Source: Litchfieldella anticariensis FP35 = DSM 16096 (GTDB lineage: Bacteria > Pseudomonadota > Gammaproteobacteria > Pseudomonadales > Halomonadaceae). Taken from it: DNA of 64,000 bases. The number at the start of each line of letters is the position of its first letter. Position 1 is the first letter of the stretch. The DNA is taken from NCBI RefSeq assembly GCF_000409775.1, contig NZ_KE332394.1, positions 108,890 through 172,889 on the forward strand, given 5' to 3'. This document shows positions 43,187-53,400 of this stretch, one piece after another. The notes under the pieces were generated by a model. The model saw only the letters and a program-made list of their open reading frames with translations. It did not search any database and was not told the DNA's origin. Position numbers and translations under genes: made by a program.

Positions 43187-43215
43187 GGAATGGTATCTCC
43201 TTGGTTGTTTACCGC

Positions 43216-44514
43216 TTAGTTGAGGACCAGGTTGGGCAGGAACATCACGATCGCCGGGAAGCAGGTGATGATCAGCAGCACGATGAACAACGGGATGTAG
43301 AATGGGATCGTCTCTCGCACGAGCCCCGCGAAGGACATGCCGGTGATCTTCTGTATGGTGAACAGCACAGTGCCGACCGGAGGCGTGATCAGCCCGATCA
43401 TCAGGGTGAAAATCATGACCACGCCGAAGTGCACGGGATCGATGCCATATTGCACGACCACCGGTACCAGTAGCGGTGTCAGCAGGAACAGTGCCGGTAC
43501 CGAATCGATGAACAGCCCGATCAGCAGGATAAATAGCGCGAGAATCAGCAGCAGTGCCAGCGGGTCGGTGATGGTCGCGAGCAGGAAGTCGGCCACCAGT
43601 GAGGTGACTTGATAGCGTGCCAGCACCCAGCTATACAGGGCACTGCCGGCGATGATGAATAGTAGTGCGGCAGTGTCGATGGCGGTGGCACGGAGAATGT
43701 CCAGAAACTCTCGGAAAGTGATCGAACGATAGACCATGAACGAGATGATCAGGCAGTAGAGCAGTGCGACGACCGAGGCCTCGGTCGGGGTGAATACCCC
43801 CGACAGGATGCCTACGATAATGATCAATGGCGTGAGCATGGGCAGCAGGCCACGCGTCATGGCCAGCATGAATTCATTCAGGCGTGCCTTGGCCCGGGTG
43901 GGAAAGCCACGGCGATGCGAGATGATAGCCACCATTGCCATCAACCCCAGTCCCATGATTAGCCCGGGTATGATGGAGGCAAGGAAGAGCGCCGCAATCG
44001 AGGCATTGGCAAGGGCCCCATAGATGACCGCGGGAATACTGGGAGGAATGATCGGGCCGATGGTGGCGGAACTGGCGGTGACCGCGGCGCTAAAGCCGGT
44101 CGGGTAGCCGTCGTCTTCCATGGCCTTGATCTCCAGGGCTCCAAGGCCACCGGCATCAGCGACCGCCGAGCCCGACATGCCGGCAAACAGCATGCTGGCA
44201 ACGACGTTGACATGTCCCAGGCCCCCCTTGAAATGGCCGACCATGGTGCGGGCGATATCGAACACGCGATCCGAAATCCCGGCGCCATTCATCAGTCGTC
44301 CGATGAGCAGGAACGCAGGAATGGCCAGAAGGGTGAAACTATTGACCCCGTAGAGGGTGCGTTGGGAGATCATCTCCATGGGGATGGCATCGAAGCCTCG
44401 AGTGTAACCCAGCACCAGAGCCGACGAGGCAATCATGGCGAATGCCACCGGCACTCCCAGCATCAGCAGGATAATCAGGCCGACGAACATGATGGCGAAT
44501 ACTTCCATGGTCAC
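43216..44514 (-). CDS. dctM: TRAP transporter large permease (DctM)
   Basis: A 432-residue permease with about 12 helices. It has typical DctM blocks: F-A-G-M-S-G-S-A-V-A-D-A-G-G-L-G near residues 113-128 and P-P-S-I-P-A-V-I-Y-G-A near 160. It forms the sodium-coupled translocation unit of a TRAP system with DctQ and DctP. It overlaps dctQ by 4 nt. Confidence 0.94.
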   Translation of the reverse strand: MTMEVFAIMFVGLIILLMLGVPVAFAMIASSALVLGYTRGFDAIPMEMISQRTLYGVNSFTLLAIPAFLLIGRLMNGAGISDRVFDIARTMVGHFKGGLGHVNVVASMLFAGMSGSAVADAGGLGALEIKAMEDDGYPTGFSAAVTASSATIGPIIPPSIPAVIYGALANASIAALFLASIIPGLIMGLGLMAMVAIISHRRGFPTRAKARLNEFMLAMTRGLLPMLTPLIIIVGILSGVFTPTEASVVALLYCLIISFMVYRSITFREFLDILRATAIDTAALLFIIAGSALYSWVLARYQVTSLVADFLLATITDPLALLLILALFILLIGLFIDSVPALFLLTPLLVPVVVQYGIDPVHFGVVMIFTLMIGLITPPVGTVLFTIQKITGMSFAGLVRETIPFYIPLFIVLLIITCFPAIVMFLPNLVLN

Positions 44515-45029
44515 TCACTCCTGCCTTCTTCGGTGGCGGTGTTGTATTGGGCGCCGGCGATCCGTTGGTAGAGATCGCCAAGCAGCAGGGTGATCATGAG
44601 CAACGCGGAAATGAGCTGAATGAGGTAGATATACGAAAAACTCATTCGGAACGTGCTTGCCATGACACCGGCCGTGCGATCCATCATGTTCCAGGCACCG
44701 GCTACCAGCATCAGTAGCACCAGTATGCAAATCACATCCGCGATACTGGCGGCGATGTTACGAAGTGAGGGGCTGAGAGTATCGGTGACGACGGTGATAC
44801 GAATGTGCTCCTGATAACGTAGTGCCAGGACGGAGCCGAGGAAGATCTCTGCCAGGAAGAGATAGCGCGATGCCTCGTCTGTCCAGGGCACCGCAATACC
44901 CAGGGCGTAACGTGAGATGACCTGGATAGCCATGATGATCAGCATCAGGGCGAAGGCTGTCATGACAATGCCGGTTAGGAGCTTCCAGAAAAAATCGACC
45001 GCACGGGTAACGCATTCCGCGGTTTTCAC
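44511..45029 (-). CDS. dctQ: TRAP transporter small permease (DctQ)
   Basis: A 172-residue protein with four predicted helices (about residues 15-40, 52-75, 95-115 and 135-157). The A-V-P-W-T-D-E-A-S-R-Y-L-F near residue 46 is the family signature. It connects the large permease to the receptor. It is in one operon with dctM (4-nt overlap) and dctP. Confidence 0.92.
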   Translation of the reverse strand: MKTAECVTRAVDFFWKLLTGIVMTAFALMLIIMAIQVISRYALGIAVPWTDEASRYLFLAEIFLGSVLALRYQEHIRITVVTDTLSPSLRNIAASIADVICILVLLMLVAGAWNMMDRTAGVMASTFRMSFSYIYLIQLISALLMITLLLGDLYQRIAGAQYNTATEEGRSE

Positions 45030-45111
45030 GGGCGCCTCCGGTAAGATGTTGATCGGTAAAGGAAAGACTGGGGCGATCCGTGGCCGTTAGCAGGATGGAC
45101 CGCCCCCACTT

Positions 45112-46086
45112 TCACTCGACGAGTGATAGGACGTAATCACGCACCGACGGGTGATAGCTTTCCGCGATATCGCGGATGGCGGGTTCCGCGGCACTACGGA
45201 AGGCGGCCACGTCGGGCTCGACGATGGTTACGCCCTGTTCCTGGAGCTTGGCATAGAGTTCATCCTGACCATTGGCGACCATGTCATCCCCCCAGCTGGT
45301 GGCCTCTTCAATAGCCCCGAGAATGATGTCGCGCTCTTCCTCGTTCAGGCCTTGATAGAAGTCCTCGTTCATCAGCCAATGGAAGAAGGAATAGACGTGT
45401 TCAGTACGATTGATGTGGTCCTGTACCTCGTAGATCTTGCCGGCATGGATGAGGTCGACCGGATTTTCCTGCATCTCGATTACCCCAGTCTGGAGTGAGG
45501 TGTAAACCTCCGGCCAGGCGATGGGGCTGGGTAGGGCACCGATTTCTTCCCAGATCTGGATCCAGGGTGCGATCTCGGGCACCCGCATGCGGACTTCCTG
45601 GATGTCTGCCGGGGTCTGAACGGGGAAGTTGGACGTCAGGTTGCGAGGGTTGCGGGCTGAGAGACCGACCAGGCGCATATTGCCGTTGGCGATCAACTCT
45701 TCGTTGAGCAGGTCACCGGACTCCCCGGTGTAGACCTCCCGGGCCTGTTCGCTGGAGCTGTAGACAAAGGGCAGGTCGGCAGCGGCGAACGGTTGGGCGT
45801 ATAAGGTCATGGGCATAGAGCCACCCAGTGCAATGGCATATTCGCCATAGCTGGCGCCTTCGAGGTGGTCGCGTTCACCACCGACTTCGGTACCCAAGAG
45901 CGTCACCGAGAAGTCACCATTGGATTGTTCTTCGATGCTTTCCTTGAGCCTCTCGCCGACCTTGAACATGGCGTGTGAAGGTTCGACGTGAATGGCGATC
46001 GCGAGCTCCTTGGCCGAGGCATTCACCGAGGCACCGAGAGTGACGAGGCCGGCGAGCACGATTCCGCTTGCTTTTATTGTCTTCAT
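45112..46086 (-). CDS. dctP: TRAP transporter solute-binding protein (DctP)
   Basis: A 324-residue periplasmic receptor. Signal peptide to about residue 25 (N-A-S-A-K). The DctP core has the motif V-R-M-R-V-P-E-I-A near residue 166, whose second Arg usually binds the substrate carboxylate, then W-P-E-V-Y-T-S-L-Q-T-G-V-I-E-M-Q-E-N-P near 196. It would import a sugar acid. The RuBisCO-like gene is 45 nt upstream in the same operon. Confidence 0.93.
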   Translation of the reverse strand: MKTIKASGIVLAGLVTLGASVNASAKELAIAIHVEPSHAMFKVGERLKESIEEQSNGDFSVTLLGTEVGGERDHLEGASYGEYAIALGGSMPMTLYAQPFAAADLPFVYSSSEQAREVYTGESGDLLNEELIANGNMRLVGLSARNPRNLTSNFPVQTPADIQEVRMRVPEIAPWIQIWEEIGALPSPIAWPEVYTSLQTGVIEMQENPVDLIHAGKIYEVQDHINRTEHVYSFFHWLMNEDFYQGLNEEERDIILGAIEEATSWGDDMVANGQDELYAKLQEQGVTIVEPDVAAFRSAAEPAIRDIAESYHPSVRDYVLSLVE

Positions 46087-46131
46087 GTTGCTTCCCCTAA
46101 GTGGTTTGAGCTTGGGTGGCGTGTCAGTGAT

Positions 46132-47421
46132 TCATCCTGAAAACGGGCGACGAAAGGCCCGCAACGCGACAGCTAGGTCGGGTTCCTCTTTGGCATAGTC
46201 TTCCAGGGCCACGCCTCTGGTCGCCGCCTGCCAGGCGGCGTGAATACTCCGGCAGCCGGCGGCGGCCCCATGGGGATGGCCCATGATGCCGCCGCCGCAG
46301 GTATAGATGAGATCTGTCGACTGCAATGCGGCGAAGGTGGCGTGGGCCTGATGGATGGTTTGGGCCGAGGAGAACACCGGCATGGCGCGGTCGTCCCGAC
46401 TTGACCCTTCCTGCAAGGGGGTCAGGCAGGCACTCGCGGAATCGATCACTGATCCATTGGACTCGGCGAACTTGCTGCCGAGTCCATTGACGTGAAGATG
46501 GTCCGCCCCGGCGAGACGCAGCAGAACCTGATAGGCTCGGTAGCTCATGCCGATCTGTGGGTGACGGTAGAACATTCCCCAGCCGTTGCGATGGCCATGA
46601 ATCGGCAGTTCTGAGTGACGCCGCAACCCCACCAGTGATGCCATACCAATCCAGTTGACACTGGCCATGACGCAGGTGCCGCCATGGTCGCGGACCAAGT
46701 CGTGGCGCTGACGCATTTCATCGATATCGCCGGTGATATTGAAGGCATACATGGGCTTGCGCCCGGTGTGCTGTGCGTGTTCCTCGATGACCCGCATGAC
46801 GGCAGGCACGCGCTTGGCCAGCGGTGAGTAGGGAGGATCGGCAATCAACTCATCGTCCTTGATGAAGTCAATGCCGGCTTCCACCAGTTGCTTGACCAGA
46901 TCCGCCGTGGCCTCGGGCGATAACCCTACGCTGGGTTTGATGATGGTGCCGATCAACGGGCCATTGGCCACACCCGTCAGCCGTCGTGTGCCATTGATGG
47001 AAAATTGGGGCCCCGCGAAAGCATTGATGAAATCATTCGGTAGCGTGATATCCGTCAATCGAATCCCGGACAGTTCGCGCAATTCAGTGAGATTGCCCAG
47101 TATCGTAGCCAACAGGTTGGGCAGGCTGGTGCCGATGTTCTCCAGTGGCCAGGACAGCGTAATAGCGGCACACGCATAGTGTTTGCCGGGGAGCGCTCCA
47201 GATAGTGATGGTGTGGCGACCGTTTCGAGACGGACCACGGATTCGACCCGGGCGGCGTGTCGTTCACGCAACTCATCAGTTTCTCCCTCTAACCTGAGGA
47301 AGGTACCTGAAGATTGCTCGCCGGCCATGGCCACGGCGGCCTGCTCGATATCGAGAGGTGTTTCGATCCGATAGCTGGCGGTAATCCGAGGTTTATGCCG
47401 TTGGTCCCGGGTTACTTGCAT
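46132..47421 (-). CDS. RuBisCO-like protein (possible 3-oxo-isoapionate-4-phosphate enzyme)
   Basis: A 429-residue RuBisCO large-chain-like protein (form IV style). The catalytic elements are present: I-K-P-S-V-G (Lys162), the carbamylation-type motif K-D-D-E (Lys188 to Glu191), I-H-G-H-R (about 274-278), the loop-6 lysine in G-L-G-S-K (Lys317) and C-G-G-G-I-M-G-H-P near the C-terminus. Because a DUF1537 kinase and TRAP genes sit beside it, a role like OiaX (decarboxylase) or OiaT in D-apiose/isoapionate catabolism is most likely; true CO2 fixation is not expected. First gene of the minus-strand operon, with a palindromic operator upstream. Confidence 0.85.
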   Translation of the reverse strand: MQVTRDQRHKPRITASYRIETPLDIEQAAVAMAGEQSSGTFLRLEGETDELRERHAARVESVVRLETVATPSLSGALPGKHYACAAITLSWPLENIGTSLPNLLATILGNLTELRELSGIRLTDITLPNDFINAFAGPQFSINGTRRLTGVANGPLIGTIIKPSVGLSPEATADLVKQLVEAGIDFIKDDELIADPPYSPLAKRVPAVMRVIEEHAQHTGRKPMYAFNITGDIDEMRQRHDLVRDHGGTCVMASVNWIGMASLVGLRRHSELPIHGHRNGWGMFYRHPQIGMSYRAYQVLLRLAGADHLHVNGLGSKFAESNGSVIDSASACLTPLQEGSSRDDRAMPVFSSAQTIHQAHATFAALQSTDLIYTCGGGIMGHPHGAAAGCRSIHAAWQAATRGVALEDYAKEEPDLAVALRAFRRPFSG

Positions 47422-47473
47422 TGGCGTGCTCTCCCCCGTGTTGTTGTTTCAGGAAACCTAGCATGGTCAATTT

Positions 47474-47487
47474 GGTAGCGCTACCAT
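47474..47487. promoter_or_regulatory. LacI-type operator
   Basis: Perfect 14-bp palindrome TGGTAGCGCTACCA with the central CG typical of LacI/GntR-family operators. It lies in the intergenic region between the RLP gene and the lacI-type gene and can control both. Confidence 0.8.
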
Positions 47488-47545
47488 TTTTTTGATCGTA
47501 GAGTAGACTGGACACATTGAACGCAGGCTAGACAAGGAACAGGTC

Positions 47546-48592
47546 ATGACGACCAATAAGGCAGGCATACGCGAGCGTCGCCGCCATCGAGGCGATAATC
47601 GCGTCACCATTCAGGATGTGGCGAAGCAGGCGGGGGTTGCTCCCATCACGGTATCGCGTGTCTTGAATACCCCGGAGAAGGTGTCAGTGAAGCTGCGCGA
47701 GCGTGTCGATCACGCCGTACAAGCGCTGGGATACGTACCAAACCTGATTGCGGGAGGGCTGGCCTCGGCGGGGACACGTGTAATTCCGGTGGTGGTGCCA
47801 TCGCTGTCCATCCTGACGTTCATCGAGGTGATTCACGGTATTCAGGAAACCCTGGAAGCCGCCGGATACCAGGTACTGCTGGGGTCGACTGACTTCGACC
47901 TGGATCGTGAGGCGGCGCTGATGGATTCGGTATTGGGCTATTCGCCTTCGGGGGTGATCCTGACCGGCTTGCAACACCGTGAGAGTGCTGTGCGACGCCT
48001 GAAGGCCTGGGGGCGACCGGTGGTCGAGATCATGGAGCTTGGCGATACCTGCATCGACATGTGTGTGGGGGTACAGAATGCCGAGGCCGGTGCCTGTATG
48101 GCCAATCATTTGCTGGAACGTGGCTACCGGCGTATCGCCTTCCTGGGAGCTGGTATGGCACGTGACTATCGCGCACGTCAACGCTTCGAGGGGCACCGTG
48201 AAACGCTGAAATCCGCTGGTGTTGAGTGCGACCTACTGTTTCAGTGTGAGGAACCGTCGTCGTATGACGCCGGTCGCAACGTTTTCCTCGAGGCTCTCGA
48301 GAAATGTCCCGATCTCGAGGCGATGCATTTTGCCAACGATAATCTCGCCGCTGGCGCGATTATGGAAGCCAATCGTCAAGGGATTCGCATACCAGGCGAT
48401 CTCGCTATTGGTGGCTATCTCGGTCTATCGCTGGGCGAGCACTTGTCCCCCCGTCTGACCACCGTTACGGTGCCGCGCTACGAAATGGGTGTCGAGGCGG
48501 CAAGGTTGCTGTTGGCACGACTGGAAGGCAGGTCATCTCTCTCGGACCAGGTCGATATTGGCTATGAACTGACAGTTCGTGAGAGCACCTGA
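47546..48592 (+). CDS. LacI-family regulator (GntR-like)
   Basis: A 348-residue LacI-type regulator. The DNA-binding head is T-I-Q-D-V-A-K-Q-A-G-V-A-P-I-T-V-S-R-V (about residues 21-39), followed by the hinge and the periplasmic-binding-like effector domain. It is divergent from the RLP-TRAP operon and directly upstream of the kinase, and probably represses both by binding TGGTAGCGCTACCA. The effector would be the imported sugar acid or an intermediate. Confidence 0.93.
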   Translation: MTTNKAGIRERRRHRGDNRVTIQDVAKQAGVAPITVSRVLNTPEKVSVKLRERVDHAVQALGYVPNLIAGGLASAGTRVIPVVVPSLSILTFIEVIHGIQETLEAAGYQVLLGSTDFDLDREAALMDSVLGYSPSGVILTGLQHRESAVRRLKAWGRPVVEIMELGDTCIDMCVGVQNAEAGACMANHLLERGYRRIAFLGAGMARDYRARQRFEGHRETLKSAGVECDLLFQCEEPSSYDAGRNVFLEALEKCPDLEAMHFANDNLAAGAIMEANRQGIRIPGDLAIGGYLGLSLGEHLSPRLTTVTVPRYEMGVEAARLLLARLEGRSSLSDQVDIGYELTVREST

Positions 48593-48615
48593 AGCGATCA
48601 CCAGGAGACAACAAC

Positions 48616-49938
48616 ATGCAACGATTGCTGGCGGCTTTCTATGGTGATGACTTCACCGGTTCGGCAGAAAACCTGGCGCAATTCAGTCGTCATGGGCTGC
48701 GTGGGCGTTTGTTCTTCTCCAGTCACGATCCAGACGTGATGCTTGATATGGCACCCGGGCTGGATGTGATCGGGTTGGCGGGGACGGCCCGTGGGCTTTC
48801 TCCAGAGGCGATGACCGAGGAGGTCGAGCCGGCCCTGGCGATTCTCGAGGCACTCGATCCGTTGATCAAGCAGTTCAAGGTGTGTTCGACCTTTGACTCG
48901 TCGCCGTCAGTGGGCAGTATTGGGCATGTCATGGAGTTGGCCAGGCAGCGCTGGCCTGGATGTGCCTTGCCGATACTGCCCGCGACACCTTCCTTCGGAC
49001 GCTATACCGCATTCTCTCACTTGTTCACGCGTTACCAGGGGGAGATTTGCCGGCTGGACCAGAATCCGGCCATGGCAAACCACCCTTCAACGCCGATGGG
49101 GGAGGCTGATCTGCGACGGCATTTGGCAGTGCAGACGACCATTTCGCCGGCAGCCGTGACACTGCTCGACTATCGCGAAGCGGGTGACGGCTGGCGGCGA
49201 CTGGAATCTGCCGTGGAAGAAGAGCGTTACGTCGTCCTCGACGCAACAGACCAGAACGAACTCCAACATGCTAGCGACCTGATTCTAAGACTAGGCAAAC
49301 GACGGTCCATGCTGGCGGTAGCCGCCCAAGGATTGGCCGACGCACTGGGGCGAGGCTGGTCCCAGGAATTAAGGGAGCGGAAGCCGCTGCCGACAACCTA
49401 TCCAACAACTCAGCGGTTGTTGGTACTGTCGGGTAGTTGTTCGCCCCAGACACGTGGCCAACTCGCCCATTTCGAAGCCCAGGGCGCTGAGATCATCACG
49501 CTGTCACCGGAGCAGGCTTTACGCAATGCGGATAAGCTTGCCGGGCAACTTGCCGAACAAGTCGCCGCGGCATTCGAGCGAGGGTGTGATGTTGCCGTGG
49601 CCACCACCCGTGGCGATGCGGATGTCATCGCTGGCCTATCTTCGGAGAGTCTGGCACATGCCGTGGGAGGGGTATTCGCACGTTTGGCTCGTGAACTCAG
49701 GGAAAGCTGTGACATTCAGCGGATGGTATTTGCGGGAGGCGATACCTCGAGCCAGGCCATGCGCCAGATCGGTGCGGACGCGCTGGAAGTGGTGGCCTTC
49801 GATGAGGCCCAGGGTGGGCATCTGTGCCGGCTGGTAGCCACGGTTTCCCCCGTCGATGGGTTGGAGGTGGTGCTTAAGGGGGGCCAGATAGGTGGTGAAG
49901 ACCTGTTCACACGTGTGCGGCACGGCACGCGACATTGA
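48616..49938 (+). CDS. oiaK: Four-carbon acid sugar kinase family, OiaK-like
   Basis: A 440-residue DUF1537 kinase. The N-terminal half has Y-G-D-D-F-T-G-S-A-E near residues 9-18 and K-V-C-S-T-F-D-S-S-P near 88-97. This differs from the K-x-D-S-T-L-R-G-N form of threonate/erythronate kinases and resembles 3-oxo-isoapionate kinase (OiaK). The C-terminal nucleotide-binding half shows V-L-S-G-S-C-S-P-Q-T, F-A-G-G-D-T-S-S-Q-A and L-K-G-G-Q-I-G-G-E-D-L-F. It would phosphorylate the acid that the RuBisCO-like protein then decarboxylates. Its placement after lacI fits a common regulon. Confidence 0.85.
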   Translation: MQRLLAAFYGDDFTGSAENLAQFSRHGLRGRLFFSSHDPDVMLDMAPGLDVIGLAGTARGLSPEAMTEEVEPALAILEALDPLIKQFKVCSTFDSSPSVGSIGHVMELARQRWPGCALPILPATPSFGRYTAFSHLFTRYQGEICRLDQNPAMANHPSTPMGEADLRRHLAVQTTISPAAVTLLDYREAGDGWRRLESAVEEERYVVLDATDQNELQHASDLILRLGKRRSMLAVAAQGLADALGRGWSQELRERKPLPTTYPTTQRLLVLSGSCSPQTRGQLAHFEAQGAEIITLSPEQALRNADKLAGQLAEQVAAAFERGCDVAVATTRGDADVIAGLSSESLAHAVGGVFARLARELRESCDIQRMVFAGGDTSSQAMRQIGADALEVVAFDEAQGGHLCRLVATVSPVDGLEVVLKGGQIGGEDLFTRVRHGTRH

Positions 49939-50469
49939 TCAACAAATCGAGGGATGGACGCCTCCCATCCCAGTAGCCGTCATCATGAGGCGCGGCTGGC
50001 AAAAGACTGATTCGCCAAGCGATGTTTCTCATCATTGGTACATCAGGGATTTAGAAAGTTCTGTGGTGCCATTCCTACTTTCAGATCGGCTTGTCGCGGC
50101 AGGTCTCGACTAGGGGAGAGGTCAGCTGTCCACACCCTTTGTCATCGGCGATGGTCAGCACTGGGTAGAAGCTGCAGTCCGCAGCAGACTGCCAAACCAT
50201 TAGTAAATCGGTATTGCAGGGAACAAACTGAATAACGGGAGAAATCAGTAGCTTTCACTGCTTTTGCTCCATTCGTCGCCTGCTAGACTCTCAATTCGGT
50301 TTGGGGACACCCAACCGTCTGTCGATGCCGTATTGCCTTAGCCAGGTTTCGGCTCCCACATCATATATTGTGTATATAAGCAAATACGACGATTTATGAA
50401 GCGGTTGGCTCATAGCAAATAGAAAAGTGCGCTTATGTGCCAACATCGAGATCGTGGCAGAGGGGGCAC
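49939..50469. other. Gap before the c-di-GMP receptor gene
   Basis: About 530 bases without a credible gene. The last 130 bases are AT-rich (CATATATTGTGTATATAAGC near 50363) and probably hold the promoter of the downstream receptor. No U-tract terminator stands out after the kinase gene. Confidence 0.45.
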
Positions 50470-53400
50470 ATGGGAAGGGGATGGATGGGATTGGGAAAAG
50501 AAGCTGTCAATCGGCAATTGGCCTTTCATACCACATTGCTCATGCTGATCGTGGGCATCACGGCAATGGGTGGTTTAGGCTCGTTGTCTGTACTGTATCT
50601 GGATAACCATCCCCACATTTTTCCCTTGTCACCCCAAAGTGCCGTGGCCGGTATGCTGACCGGGATGGGGTTGCTGGCAACCCTGTTGGGAACTCGCCTC
50701 TGGCGCCGCTTGATAACCGGTGTGCTGCTGGTTCTCGTGATATACGCTCTCGCTATGTCCTCGGTCGCCACGGGCATGGGCTCTGGTGAATTCCTCTCCC
50801 ATATCCAGGGGCTGTTGGCGATGGCTTCGGTACTGCCCCTGTTGCTGATCATGCTCTGTCTGTGGATCGGCTTACCGGGTAGTGGAAGGTCCTGGTTTTG
50901 GCAATTCGCCGGTGTCCTGATCGGGGTGATCGGGTTGGTGATGCTAGCCGCCGATCTCTTTCTGGGACAGCCGAATCTGTGGTTGGGAGTGCCAACACAG
51001 CCTTCGATTGCCACGATGCTGCAATACCTGTTGCTTGGCTCGGCCATGGGGATGATGGGTAGTAGGCCGAACACGCAGGGGCTGATGTTGAAGCGCCCTG
51101 CCATCGTGGCAGGGGTGCTGGGGGTTCTGGTGAGCTTCCTTTGCTGGCTCCTGCTCAGCTGGCAGCAACATCAAGGGATAATCCAGCGTGCCGAGCATCT
51201 GATGGATAACATCCAGCTCATCGTCGAACACGAGATAATAGAACGTGAACAGTTCATGCGGCGAATGGCGGAGCGCTGGAGTGTCGATGGGGGCTTGCCT
51301 TCCAAGACCATGCGCGAGCAGGAGGCCTATAGCTACCTGCGAGATACACCTAGCTTGAAAGCGCTTGCCTTCCTGGATGCGGAGCATCGCTCCTTCTGGC
51401 GGAAAGCACGCACAGGGCATGCGGACGCGTTACTGTGGTTGGATGATCAACTACTTTCCGATGACGTGTCGCTTTGGCTCGAGACGTCAGGGAATGAGGC
51501 GCAATGGAGGTTCCCAGATCCGGCACGCCCTGCCATGGCGCTGCTGTCGCTTCCCTTGCCAAACACCGATGGCCATCAGCTGATCTCCTCTCAGGATCTG
51601 GCAGTGATGCTGCAATCGGAGGTTAGGGCTGCCTTCTCTCCTTTCTCGGTTCATGTCCATCGCCAAGGGGAAGAGCTGTTCGAATTGGCTGATCGTGGCC
51701 ACGAAGCCAATCACTCGGCGCATGGCCAGGAAGCATTGGCAGAGCTCGACATCTCCCTTTCAGGGGGGCCGCAGCTCCACTTCGCTGCCTTTGAGAGTTC
51801 CTTATCCCCGTTTGGGTTGGCCGCACTGTTACCGCTCGGTGTCGGTGTGACCGGGCTGACGTTGACGTACCTATTAACCTTCAGTCTGGGGTTGAGCGCC
51901 GTGAGCCTGGCGCGCTCGCAGAAGTTGGCTGCGGCCAAACAGCAACTGGAGGCTCAGCATCATATCCAGTCTCTCATCGCGCAAGAAGCACCGCTTCACC
52001 AGATTCTGGAAGCCGTCTGCCATATGGTCGAGCGGCAATCTCCCGGTGCCCTATGCTCGATTATGCTCAGCGACGAGACGCAGCAGACACTTGACCGGAT
52101 CATTAGTGTCAGTTTACCTCAGGCTTACCAGAAGGTGGTCAAGGGACTGGCGATCGGTCCGAGCGTCGGGGCCTGTGGCAGTGCGGCCTACCAGCATGAG
52201 ACGGTCATCTGCAGTGACTTGACCATCGATCCACGCTGGGAAGGCTATCGCGATATCGCACTCGAACATGGACTGCATGCCTGTTGGTCCTATCCGGTCA
52301 TGGCTACCAACAACCGGCTGTTGGGAACCTTTGCGGTCTACCATCGCCACCCCGGAGAACCGACAGCGCTGGAGCGCCGGTTGATCCTGGAGGCCGCTGA
52401 GCTCGTGGCCCTGGCGGTAGGGCGGCATGTCGATCGGCAAACCTTGTGGGCCAACAAGCAACGCTATCGTTCGTTGTTCACCTATCACCCGGATGCGGTG
52501 TATTCATTGGATGAAAAGGGACACTTCGTCAGCGTCAACCCCGCCGGCAGTGCAATCACGGGCTTTGCCGAGTCACAAATCCTTGGCAAGCATTTCTCGC
52601 ATTTTGTGGAGGAGGCAGATCAGGCGCGAGTGCAATCGATTTTCGAGGATGCATTGAGCGGAATGCCGCAGCGATTCCAGGCACGCACCCGAGATGTCCA
52701 GGGTGAGGTTCATGTCTTGGATGTCGTCAATCTACCCATCGTCATCAATGATCGCATCAGCGGGGTCTATGGTATTGCCAAGGATATTACGGAGCGTAAG
52801 CAGCAAGAGACGCAGTTGCGCATCTTGCAGCGCAGTCTGGAGGGCAGTGTCAATGGCGTGGTGATCGCCGATGCCGGTGCCCCGGAGTTGCCAATTATCT
52901 ATACCAATGAGGCGTTCACGCGAATTACTGGCTACGGCAAGGATGAGGCGCTGGGCCACAACTGTCGCTTTCTGCAGGGGCCGGAATCCGAGTCGGAAGC
53001 TGTCGGGCTCATTCGTCATGGCCTGACCAACCAGCAGGAAGTGCGTACCACATTGCGCAATTACCGTAAGGATGGCACCCCGTTCTGGAACGATCTGTAT
53101 ATTGCCCCGGTGCGAGATGAGAGCGGCAAGGTGACACATTTTGTCGGGGTCCAGAACGATATCTCGGAACACAAGGCCTATGAGGCCAGGCTTGCCTATC
53201 ACGCGAATCATGATGCCCTAACCGGTCTGGCCAATCGCACCTTGTTGGAGGATCGGTTGACCCATGACATTCACCTGACCCTCCGTGAAGGTCGCATGCT
53301 AGCAGTCCTGTTCATCGATCTGGATGATGTCAAGATGATCAACGACAGCCTCGGTCATGGTGTAGGCGACAAGTTAATCATTGCTGTAGCAAAGCGCTTG

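Noticed and set aside
46132..47421. Genuine CO2-fixing RuBisCO
   Set aside because: No small subunit or phosphoribulokinase nearby. The context (DUF1537 kinase, TRAP) and sequence style point to a RuBisCO-like enzyme.
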